DNA of 64,000 bases. Origin: Tuctoria greenei (taxonomy: Eukaryota; Streptophyta; Magnoliopsida; Poales; Poaceae). This document shows, piece after piece, positions 41,425 through 51,156 of the stretch. The translations under genes and the position numbers were made by a program. Numbering within the stretch: position 1 is the stretch's first letter; each line of letters opens with the position of its first letter. The DNA is taken from contig JAYESD010000011.1 in the NCBI GenBank assembly GCA_036927565.1, forward strand, positions 98,121,178-98,185,177, in the 5' to 3' direction. The notes under the pieces were generated by a model. That model was not told the origin of the DNA. It did not search any database and worked only from the letters and a program-made list of their open reading frames with translations.

Positions 41425-42148
41425 ACTCATCTTTTTGCTGAACACTTGCCTTGCTCTTGGGATTGGTTCGGGTCGAAGCCTTCAAACTCTTGGTGCTGTA
41501 GATCCCCCGCGGCACATTCTAGCACAAATCCGTCTAATCCGCACAATAAACATACAAACAAGAAACACAATCAAAGAGTGCACAAACATTACTCAATATG
41601 ACATGATATGCATGATTAATGCAAATACAAGGTGGAACTTGTTAATGAGTTGCGTTTAATGATCACTAACTTGTCCTAATAGCTTTTGACAAGTTTATAC
41701 AGGTTTGGATGTGATTAGATCTAATTTTAGAATTAATCCAAAAGAAATAAACCAGGAAAATCGGACTAACCCGCTAGGGACCACACAAGTCCGCACTGCG
41801 CGAGAACAACAGATTAGGGTTTTCTAGGTTGATGTGAATTTGTAGATTTGGGGTCGAATTCACGTAAGGAAAAGGAAGTAGAAGGTATACCAGGTGTTTA
41901 TAACTCCAATGAACCAAAGATCTTGGTGGCAACACTTGGATCTTGACGATCTAGGGTTGATGAAGAACTTGGAGATGAATTGGTGATGAAGAACGGAACT
42001 TGATGGAGATCTTGATCCTCTTTTGTTTCCTCCTCTTCTTCTTCTTGCTTGGGATCTCCCCCTCCCTCCTTGATGATGGCTCTCCACAAACTAGGGTTCG
42101 GGTGATTGGAAAAGTGGCAAATAGATGTCAAGCCAAGGGGTGGGGTTG

Positions 42149-42156
42149 TTTATATA
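42149..42156 (-). promoter_or_regulatory. TATA box of element D 5' LTR
   Basis: tttatata reads TATATAAA on the element's strand; the same word is at 29281-29288 in the other LTR. Confidence 0.65.
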
Positions 42157-42319
42157 GAGGTGGAGGCTAGGGTTAGATGGATTTCGAGTTTGAGATGAGT
42201 AGGGGTCGGTTTAGAGTCCCACATGGGCTCTAAAAGAGTTAGGAACGACGTCCCTAGGCCCACTTAACGTAAAACACAAAAAACAAGTCGTGAAACAAAA
42301 GATCAACTCGGAGCTGTGA

Positions 42320-42690
42320 TTTATCGGACAAGTCTGAAAAGGGGGACTAGTCCGAAGTTGTCCAGAGAAAAATCGGACAAGTCTGCACTGGATATCAGAC
42401 AAGTCCAAACTTATCCAGAGGGGAAAATGGACAGGTCTGTCCTAAAATCGGACAAGTCCGACTTTAGTCAGAGAGGAAAACGAACAAATCCGTTTGGACA
42501 CTAGACTAGTCCGGACAAGTCTAGGGACTTAGCAAATTTTCAAGGATTCTTGGAAGACCGGACTAGTCCGCACAGTCCAGAGGCAAAAACAGACTAGTCC
42601 GCAGAAAAATAGACAAGTCCGAGCGAGGTCAGAAAGAAATCGGACTAGTCCGCACTAAAATAGGACTAGTCCGCACTTTCCAGAATTCTT
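42320..42690 (-). repeat. Palindrome cluster in D's 5' LTR
   Basis: Homologous to 29470-29830 but with different decayed copies and a short deletion near 42575. The exact palindrome cggactagtccg occurs near 42642-42653. Confidence 0.85.
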
Positions 42691-42803
42691 AAGTGCGGTT
42701 TTGTTCAAAATTCATTTTAAACTTTTTTATTTTTACGTGGGTTAATTTTAAACATATATTAGGATGTATGCAAGGCATGATGCATGAAACTGAGGGTGTT
42801 ACA

Positions 42804-43262
42804 CGTGGCATTAGGATCTATTGCCACAAAACACAATCGTTGCATTAGGAACTTTTGCCATGATTCACAAGTTTGTGGCGTTAGGATCTATCTCCACGGG
42901 ACACAATCGTTGCATTAGGAACTTTTGCCACGATTCACCAGTTCGTAGCATTAGGATCTATTGCCAAAAAATACAATCGTTGTATTAGGATTTGTTGCCA
43001 TGATTCACTAGTTCATAGCGTTAGGATCTATCGCCACGGAACACAATCATTGCATTAGGAACTTTTTCCATGATTCACTAGTTCGTGGTGTTAGGATCTA
43101 TCGCCACAAAATAGAATCATTGCATTAGAATCTTTTGCCATGATTAACCAGTTTGTGGTGTTAGGATCTATCGCCACGGAACACAATCGTTGCATTAGTA
43201 ACTTTTGCTACAATTCACCAGTTCGTGGCATTAGGATCTATCTCCACGGAACACAATCGTTG
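42804..43262. repeat. 70-bp tandem repeat array, middle part
   Basis: The word ttaggatct recurs at 42811, 42881, 42951, 43021, 43091, 43161 and 43231, exactly every 70 bp. It is the continuation of 13400-14104 after element D and its cgtgg duplication. Confidence 0.92.
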
Positions 43263-44084
43263 GCATCATGATATATTACAAAACATTGGCCACTATGTGA
43301 ACGAATGAATGTGTGGTGTGTTCATCGTGTTCCTCAGGAATCATAAGGAAGGATTTGATTATTTTCTGGACAAGTGAATGATTTAGTTATCAAGTGAATG
43401 TGCTATGAGTTCACTGATGTGTGATATCAAGAGTGAACCAAAGAAAAATGGAGAAAATCATGAATCTAATTAAAGGAGACGTGGGGAAGACGCGCTTTTC
43501 GTATAAGAAATGCCCTTCACTACTAAGCACGTCTCCATTTTGCTTCTCCGCACAGACTAAGACGACATTAGTCTCTCCTCTTCTCTCGTCGTTCGTCTTC
43601 TCCATGCAGACAACCCACCATGGCCAACGTTCTGCCGCAAAGCCCGCCGAGGGAGCCACCCTGCAAGAAACAATGTTGTCGCTCCCCTGAGAGGCTCAAC
43701 ACCATACTGCTCGAGATGTAGTTCAATGTTGTTTGACCGGTTCCAAAGTCTGTTCGAGACGATGGCCGAGGTGCTCGGTGCCAAGGGCCGCAGTATCCTG
43801 GTGGCGTCGATGGCGAGGAACCTCGGTCGTGAGGTTGCACTGTTGGATCCGGACCAGCCGGAGCAATAGGCGGAGCAGAAGGAGCAACCGGCGGGACAGC
43901 CGGAGGAGGAGGAGGGTGAGGTGGAGTAGGATTTCGGTTTTCTTTTGTTGTTTTTTAGTTGATGTTGTTTCTATTTTCTCGTGTCTTGTACTTTTTTCTT
44001 ATGTTTTGTAATAAATTTTTTAATGAATGAATATGTTATCTGTGTTCATCTGTGTGATGAATAATTTTGAGTGTTCAACTGTTA
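43263..44084. other. Unrecognised 0.8-kb segment inside the 70-bp array, with a gene-like core
   Basis: The array stops within a unit and resumes within a unit at 44085. The segment has A/T-rich flanks and a GC-rich core at 43600-43930. No target duplication or clear terminal repeat is seen. The right flank ends in a polyadenylation-like aataaattttttaatgaatg near 44007. It could be a captured host gene fragment carried by CACTA element G or a nonautonomous insertion. I cannot classify it. Confidence 0.5.
43620..43931 (+). pseudogene. Gene-like coding remnant, unrecognised
   Basis: ATG at 43620 opens 33 codons (MANVLPQSPPREPPCKKQCC...) to TAG at 43719. A second frame from ATG 43726 continues with plausible protein sequence (MLFDRFQSLFETMAEVLGAK) to TAG at 43867, and beyond that a Glu-rich tail ending at about 43931. 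A one-base shift and single-base nonsense changes would explain the breaks. High GC and third-position GC suggest former grass coding sequence. I do not recognise the family. Confidence 0.4.
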
Positions 44085-44200
44085 TCTATCGCCACGGAAC
44101 ACAATCGTTGCATTAGGATCTGTTGCCATGATTGTACTAGTTCATGGCCTTAGGATCTATCACCACAGAACACACTCGTTGCATTAGGAATTTCTGCAGG
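44085..44200. repeat. 70-bp tandem repeat array, right end
   Basis: About 1.6 further units (tatcgccacggaacacaat at 44088, ccttaggatct at 44148), then the similarity fades into unique sequence. Confidence 0.85.
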
Positions 44201-45185
44201 AGCATCATTCAAATTCTTAGTATCTTCTAAAGAGGTGGGTTATTCAATATCGGCTTGCTTCTAAGCTTGCTGCTAAATAAAAGAGCGGCTTCTATCTTTT
44301 CAAAAAAATCAAATAGTTCACATCTAGCTTACACAATACTTATATAAAAAATAATCATCTTCGCTGCTGTTCCCCCCCAATGGAGCTACATGACCATCAT
44401 TTAAATATGTATCATCGTCGTCGTTGTCGTCATCATCTTCATTTTTTGATGGAACTCCATGTGCCTCAAACTTATCACATGTTCTCATTTGAAGAGCGGA
44501 AGCATCACCGGTTGCTCCCTCAATGTCATTCCTAGCCCATGTGGTCGTATCCTCATTTATGTGTGACATATTGATATCAGTAAGTTGTCGATCATCAAAT
44601 GTCTCAGACTCTATCGTCTCAGTGACATTATTTTCACTTTCTCTAGGGGCACGGAAAAAAGGTTCCGTGGCTTCGTTTTAACAATTGTAGCCCATTCAGG
44701 TTGCTTCACACTTTGAACTTAAAAAACATGTTTTGCTTGGGTGGCTAGAATGTAAGGCTCATACATAAACTGAGAAAGAGTAGTGTCAACAATTCCGTAT
44801 TGAACCGTTTTGTAGCCTCTGCCTTGGATCTGACCAAAACAAGGCCGATCAAACCAATAACATTCAAATAACAGCACGTCTTGATTTTTTTTTCAAAATC
44901 AACAGAAATAATTTTCTTGATTACTCTAACCCAATCATGATCACCATCCCGAACAACACCACCACTGTTTTGTGTCCGTAAATCTTTTTCCACCTCTGCA
45001 GTTCAAAAGAAGAAGCCATTTATGAATGATCGACTAAAAAAATGTGACTGACGATCAGATCCTCTATATAATGCATACAAATAATTGATTACTTTGCCTT
45101 CTTTGTGTAATGTCATAATCTGTACACATTAATATAAAAGGGGTCCTCGATAAACCAACATCAGAATGCATATTTGTTCAATATT
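44201..45185 (-). mobile_element. CACTA element G, inner part up to the insertion of element H
   Basis: Follows the subterminal array and contains the end of a minus-strand gene. It is interrupted at 45185 by element H, which has the five bases atatt on this side. The remaining transposase gene and the other terminus lie beyond the window. Confidence 0.65.
44330..45000 (-). pseudogene. DUF4216-type C-terminal region of a CACTA transposase gene (element G)
   Basis: On the minus strand near 44890-44830 one frame reads DVLLFECYWFDRPCFGQIQGRG, and then, after small frame changes, YEPYILATQAKHVFYVQ near 44760. These are the hallmark words of DUF4216, found in plant En/Spm transposase-like proteins. 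The tail after that has an Asp-rich run (EDDDDNDDDDTYLND) and ends with LYKYCVS and a stop near 44326. Several frameshifts show it is dead. Upstream at about 44997 a tgcag|agg word may be a splice acceptor. Confidence 0.65.
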
Positions 45186-47295
45186 TGTGACACCCGGTTC
45201 CAAAAATGAAACAAGTGAACGCATATGTGTGCCCAGGACGTTCAACACACATACACGAGTGCATTCACAAAAGGATATACAGAAAATTACAACGGAACAA
45301 GATTAATTAACCACTTTTATTACAAATTCAGAATATTCTCGAATACAAACTCTAATGATTATTAATGACAAGCTTGAACTAATGCAGCGGAAATAACTAA
45401 CTAAGCAAATAGGGTAGCGCGGCTCCAAGCAACACCACAGGCAAGCTAACGGCAGACACGGCCTAGAACTTTGCATTATCAACATTACAATCCCAATCTT
45501 GACCTGCAACTGTTGGTGGGGGAATTGCAAGGGTGAGTACATGTCGTACTCAGCAAGTGTGGAAAGTATGACATGTAGCTGATTCAAATGACGACAATGA
45601 TAATGGCTAAGTGCTGAAAAGTACATTAAAACATTTGGAAAGCAATATATATTATGTATATGAAACAAACTCATCATAAACCATGTAATTATCATAATAC
45701 CAATCCATATCCCATATCCATCATCCATATACCAATAACCATATTCAATACAATAATTCAATTCATAACCAGCCATATCCATTACCAAACCATAACCATC
45801 CCAGAAACTATAACCAAATCCCAATTTCCCTCTAATCATGGAAGTTGTCCAGTTGCTCATAACCGGGATCATGGCTATCATGATAGTTTTATTAGACTCT
45901 GCCGAGTTTGTACCATTTTACCCACATGTTCGTGATTTCGTCACCTTTCGATGACTAAGAACCTCCCTTATGCCCATGACCCGCCGGTCACATTACACAC
46001 TTCCGTTGGCGTGTGGCCAAGAGATCACAAAATAGACTTTACAAAGGGATTACTAGCTTATTTAGACCCCAATGAGGTTTCACCTGTGGTGATGCCTCCA
46101 ACTGAGCACATCTTCAACCAAGGGTCCCTCTTGAGCCATACGGATCTCAGGGTAGTCCCACCAATCATCAACAAACCCAATCTGACTACCCCATCCACGA
46201 GCATCCTTAATGGTCCAAATAGCACAAGCAAAATCCAAATTAATCAGCTACGCCGCACCCATACTTGGCCTCGTGGTGGCACTGTAGTCCTAGCTTATTT
46301 TCACATGAACCGGTCCTTAGATCTAAAGAAAGCAAACCACCATGACATCCAACCTATCCACATACCAGGCTTTCTTAGATCACCCATTACCATATCATAT
46401 TGACCAGCTCACATTAACCAGAATATCATTAATGCATAATTAAATGGGTAGTGTTGTTTTCCCATCCCAATTAATTAAGCGAAGCAAAAGGTAAAAATCC
46501 CATCCCAACTCTCTACCATGTATTCCACGTGACAAGGGTGGTCAAACAAATCTAGTAAACTTCCTATCATAGGATTTCCCTTCAAAATTGACACAAGTAT
46601 GCAGTTTTGCAAATAAAACATTTATTATAAAAATAGGATCAATATGCTTCAAGGACACTTGCCTTGCTCCAACGGATAGGGTTGCTCAAGCGCTTCAAAG
46701 TCTTGGTTCTGAAAATCCTCGTACACGACCTCTTGAGCACTTCATTCTACTCGTGATCACACATACAAGAAAATACATACAAATCAACATGGTGCACACA
46801 TACTAATCAACATTCGATGACATGCATGCATGCAAAGTTCAATTATTAATTAACTATGGTTGTTTATTGATTTGATGCAACTAGTTCATACGTGTTTATG
46901 CGAGTTTACAGGGGTTTTAGCGAGAACTAATTCTGCTGAAAATAAAAAGATGGTGCAACTATGATCAAATTACGTCTATTAGATCTAATACATCGCTAAA
47001 ATTTGCATCGGAAAAATGAATCTTACCGTAGATGTGACAGCTCCAAAGATCACGGGACGAAGATGACGCGTAGACGAAGTGGATGGCGCAGCGGTCCTCC
47101 GGCGGCACGACAACGACGACGATCTCCGGCAGATGACGACACCCTCCTCTCCTTCTTCTTCTCTTTTCTTCTCCTTTTTTAATTCTCCTGGTGGCGCCTC
47201 TGGTCTTTTTTTTTCTACCAGCACTAGGGATTCTGGCGGCTAGGGTTTTGGGGCTGCGGCGATTTCTGTCAACAAAAACTACGGAGCCTCGGTCG

Positions 47296-47303
47296 TTTAT
47301 ATA
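47296..47303 (-). promoter_or_regulatory. TATA box of element H LTR
   Basis: tttatata reads TATATAAA on the element's strand, at the same relative place as in D. Confidence 0.6.
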
Positions 47304-47597
47304 GGCGGCGAGGTATGCGGTCCTGAGACCGGCCCAGTCTCAGCCGAAACGCGGCGCGCCTAGCACGCGCTTTGGGCTCGGCCCCGGGCAAGCGGCCCTC
47401 GGCCGACTAGGCCATGGGCGTGGGGCCAGCGCGGTGCGGCTCGGCCGCTGGGCCGGGGGGCGTGCGGCACTAGGGCGCGTGGGGTTGATCGGCTCGGGCG
47501 GCCTGGCCAGCTCAGTGCCGGTTGGGCACTGTGTGCCCGGAATCGTCCTGGGGTGAAGCAAAGCTTCCCCCGGAAACATCCCGAAGTTTCTGGAATT

Positions 47598-47622
47598 TTT
47601 TTCTTTCTTTCTTTCTTTAGGT
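47598..47622 (+). repeat. (CTTT)n microsatellite
   Basis: Perfect ctttctttctttcttt run within H's LTR, followed by at-rich simple sequence to about 47760. Confidence 0.85.
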
Positions 47623-47827
47623 TTCATATATTTTTTCCTATATATATTATTATTATTTTTATATTTGTTCCCTAATACATGTTTTATATTATTATTATCT
47701 TTTTCTTCTTTAGCTACACATATCTTGTATATGTATGTTTTATGTTTTATTATCTTTCCTTTGTTTTACTAATTTTTAATGCATGAACATGTATGCAATG
47801 CATGATGCAAAAATTGAGGGTGTTACA

Positions 47828-48970
47828 AACCTACCCCCCTTAAAGTGAATCTCACCCTCGAGATTCGATAGCATGGAGAAAAGATGAGGGAATTCTGCCT
47901 TCAGGTCTTCTTCATGTTCCCACGTAGCTTTGGCTTCCTTATGGTGGTTCCATTGCACTTTGCACCAACGGACCCTTTTATTCCTCGTGACCCTTTCCTT
48001 CACGTCCAAGATCTTGATGGGTTGCTCGACATAGGAAAAATCCTATTGAAGTTCTAACTCATCTATCGGCACCTATTCTTCTGGCACCCTGAGACACTTC
48101 TTGAGTTGAGACACATGAAATACGTCGTGTACATCGAAGAGATACGCCGGCAGCTCAAGTCGATATGCTACTTCTCCTCGTTTGTCCACAATCTTCAATG
48201 GTCCGAAGTAACAAGGTGCCAGTTTTCCTTTGACGTTAAACCGGTGTTGCCCTCGAATAGGTGACACTTTGAGGTATCTGCATAGCCTTTTTGCCGCGAC
48301 TGAGCAGCCCTTAGGTTTTCACGAATTATTTTAACTTGCCTTTCAATATCTTGTAACACATCGGGGCCGAATACTTTGTTCTCTTCTGTTTCATTCCAAA
48401 ACAAAGGTGTCCTACACTTCCTTCCGTATAGTGCTTCACATGGTGACATTTTCAAACTTGCTTGGTAACTATTGTTGTATGAAAATTCTGCACATGGCAA
48501 GCTCTTTCCCAACTTTTCCCATGCTTTAGCACAATCTCTTAACATGTCTTCCAAATTTTGATTGGTCCTCTCAGTTTGTCCATCCATTTGAGGGTGATAT
48601 GCCGAACTGAAGTTCAACCTTGTTCCCAATGCTTCATGCAATTTCTGCCAAAATCTGGAGGTAAATTGAGAACCTCTATCCGATACTATCTTCTTCAGTA
48701 CTCCATGTCGACACGCAATATGATCCATGTATATTTCTGCCAATTGTGCAGCTATATATTTGGTCTTCACAGGGACAAAATGAGCTAACTTGGTTAAGCG
48801 ATCCACAATTACCCAAATTGAGTCGTAACCAGACTGATTATGTGGTAACCCAACTATGAAGTCCATTCCAATTTATTCCCATCTCCATTATGGGATCTTC
48901 AATGGTTGCAATAATCTAGCTGGCCTTTGATGTTCCGCCTTGACTCGTTGACACACATCACACAATGCTA
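47828..48970 (-). pseudogene. Integrase core, C-terminal domain and chromodomain of element H
   Basis: Right of this point the gene is split by element I; the zinc-binding part lies at 59800-59942. Here the core reads MDFIVGLPHNQSGYDSIWVI, VDRLTKLAHFVPV, KKIVSDRGSQFTSRF and AYHPQMDGQTERTN, with the catalytic D, D and E present. A frameshift near 48260 separates the C-terminal part (RGQHRFNVKGKLAP, VFHVSQLKKCL). The chromodomain at 47830-47990 reads VRWCKVQWNHHKEAKATWEHEEDL. The polypurine tract (aaggggggtaggtt on the minus strand) is at 47828-47841. Confidence 0.9.
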
Positions 48971-48975
48971 CATAT

Positions 48976-50533
48976 TGAATGTGGCCTAGAGGGGGGGTGA
49001 ATAGGCCTTTTTGCAAATTGTCGGATCCTGCAACACTTAACAACCAGTTCAATACCAGATATATGGGACTATTCCGGTAAAGTGCAAACTAGTCTGGTGT
49101 TTACGAACTAAGTTGGTTAAGCTTGATCGATTAGATTGATTCTTTTATGTATGCAGCAGAAATATAGAATCAAATAAAGGTTTCAATGTTATATGCTAGA
49201 TTATATCACAATTAAATCTTATGTTTAACAATTCAACGTGAGATAAGCAATGATTATGAAACCCTAGATTATACCAATGAATAAGAACGATGAGCACCAA
49301 AAACAAGACACAAGGATTTATCCCGTGGTTCGGCTCCCACAAAGGCAACCTACGTCCACGTTGAGGAGTCCACAAAAGGACTGGGTCTTCTCCAACCCTA
49401 CCCTCGTCGGATCGCCACGAAGGCCAATCCTCTTCCACTAATCACAAAGGGGTGAATAACCAAATTCAAAGGGGCCTTCTCACACGTTGAGAGATCCCTT
49501 GGATTACAACGCAAAATACAACCAAAACACACTCAAAAGATTATAATTAAATTGCAGGAGTGTGTTAGAGAATCAAACCAAGAGCTCAATGTGGTGTTGA
49601 ACGTGTCTCTCCAATGATCTAGAGTGAATCCTCAAAGGATTGATCGTTGTTGCACTTAATTTCGTGGAGAGATGTGGTTTCTGAGGCTCTTGGGAGGTGT
49701 GACGGCGCTAGGGTTCGAGAGATGGTAAAATATGGCCGTACAACTCTATTTAGATGGGTTTCTAAAAGTGGCCGTTAGGGTTCAGAAAGATCGGACTAGT
49801 CCTTGGTGGTCACCGGACTAGTCCAGTGTGCTGTGTGTAGCAAACCCTAAATGTCCCGAAATATCGTACTAGTCCGGCTAGGAGCGGACTTGTCGGATTT
49901 CGCTACTGGATATCTTCGGACTAGTCCGGTAGTTATCGAACTTGTCCAGACATGTGAAACCCTAAGTGTATAGGATGACAAGTCCACACTTGTAGGACTT
50001 GTCCGATTTAGTTCAGAGGGATTTTCGGACTAGTCCATGCAATGTCGGACTTGTCCGTTTTGGATCAGAATGAATATCGAACTAGTCTGGTTGTGATCGG
50101 ACTTGTCCGATTTTGTTTGACTTGTGATGTGTTTTGAGTATTAGTCCGCACTAGGGAGGACTAGTCCGATTCTAGTCAGTGAGATATCGGACTAGTCCGA
50201 TTTATATCAGACTTGTCCGATTCTGTGCAGAGAGGATATCAGACTAGTCCGGTGTCTGTCGGACTAGTCCGGTCCTGTGTAACTTTGTGCAATGTGTGTG
50301 TTTAAATGTGGTTGAGCTCTTGGGATGTGTTTCCTTAACACACTCCATACATAATAATATACTATTCTTCTTCCTTGAGCTCATTTCCACTTTGATCCTC
50401 ACTCTTGCTTCTTTTTGGTACTTTGCTCATTTTTCTATCATAAGCCTGCACTCATCTCAACAAAGAGGTTAGGATCCCAATTGCTTGTCATAAATCATCC
50501 AAAACCCACAATGGAGTCCTAGATGCACTTTCA
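48976..50533 (-). repeat. 3' LTR of element I
   Basis: 1558 bp, aligned throughout with 58238-59794. A cluster of about eighteen palindrome copies fills 49790-50280 and a few more lie near 49060-49100. Its TATA word is mutated (ctatttagat near 49748) relative to the other LTR. Confidence 0.95.
49790..50280 (-). repeat. Palindrome array in I's 3' LTR
   Basis: Copies such as atcggactagtccgatt (50186-50202) and gtcggacttgtccg (50053) occur about every 25-30 bp, with ACTAGT and ACTTGT centres roughly alternating. The right LTR has the same array at 59050-59540, and each LTR keeps perfect copies where the other has a mutation. Confidence 0.9.
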
Positions 50534-51156
50534 ATCTCCCCCATTTTGGTGACTGATGACAACCAATTGAGATTTCACAAAATGTGATAAAAATTGAGAT
50601 TTTCATAAAGTATCCACATATGAGTCCAAAATAAATCAAGCAGTGAAAAGTATTATCCATATGTGTATTTTTTATGGTGGGATGCATAACTAAGTACACT
50701 GAAACATGAATAATGACATAATTGACATTAATCAACCAATAGCAAGCATATATGTCATTCTAAAGCAAAATCACAGTTTTCATAAATACTACTCAAAGGA
50801 TCAAATCATTGCATCACAGAACCATAATTAACTTAAGAACAAAGATAAAACATTACAAGCAAAAAAAGAGATAAAAAGAAAGGCATAGAACTCTCTCCTC
50901 GCAAACTACAGCTAAGACTAAGACTCCCCCTCAATCTCTCCCCCTTTGGCATCAAGACACCAAAAAGAAGGAGAGGAGGGTCCTAAGATCTTCACTCTTC
51001 ACTGTCGGTCCTCTCATCGTCGTCTTCGTCATCTTCATCTTCAGCTTGATGAGGAGGAGAAGGAGGAGGGGCGGAGCCACTCGAGTCCCCAATGCGAAAG
51101 TAGGCAAGCTCGGAGGGGGTCAAGGGCCCGAGCTCAGTGAAGTCCAGGTCGGAGTC
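50534..51156 (-). other. Polypurine tracts and 3' noncoding region of element I
   Basis: On the element's strand ccaaaatgggggagat abuts the 3' LTR (50534-50549), and a second purine run of aaagggggagagattgaggg type lies at 50924-50948. Multiple polypurine tracts are described for Sireviruses. No gene is supported between the tracts. Confidence 0.7.

Larger units (their letters stand above)
14105..42803 (-). mobile_element. Element D: Ty3/gypsy chromovirus with several nested insertions
   Basis: The ends are tgtgacaccc at 14105 and gtgttaca at 42803, flanked by a perfect 5-bp duplication cgtgg (14100-14104 and 42804-42808). It splits the 70-bp array exactly. The element reads on the minus strand: 5' LTR on the right, primer-binding site at 34757-34770, gag, protease, reverse transcriptase, RNase H, integrase, chromodomain, polypurine tract at 29959-29973, 3' LTR on the left. 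Its left LTR contains element B; its right LTR contains E and F with loss of some LTR sequence. Without insertions it would be roughly 10 kb. Confidence 0.9.
41441..42803 (-). repeat. 5' LTR of element D, remainder
   Basis: Resumes at acacttgccttgctc, matching 28572 onward of the other LTR, and ends gggtgttaca. The segment equivalent to about 14430-14741 plus 27753-28570 is missing. It has a TATA box at 42149-42156 (minus) and a palindrome cluster at 42320-42690. No gene is seen. Confidence 0.88.
45186..47827 (-). repeat. 3' LTR of element H
   Basis: 2642 bp, tgtgacacccggttcc to gggtgttaca. It shares the conserved catgtcgtactcagcaagtgtgg block near 45540 with C and D. TATA box at 47296-47303 (minus). 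Unlike C and D it has no GGACTAGTCC cluster; a very GC-rich block at 47320-47560 lies in that place. A (CTTT)n microsatellite is at 47598-47622, followed by A/T-rich sequence. No gene is seen. Confidence 0.9.

Noticed and set aside
43263..44084. Helitron or MITE
   Set aside because: No CTRR end with hairpin, no terminal inverted repeat and no target duplication could be seen.
13400..44200. Centromeric satellite
   Set aside because: The array is short, starts next to a CACTA terminus and leads to transposase coding sequence, so subterminal repeats explain it better.
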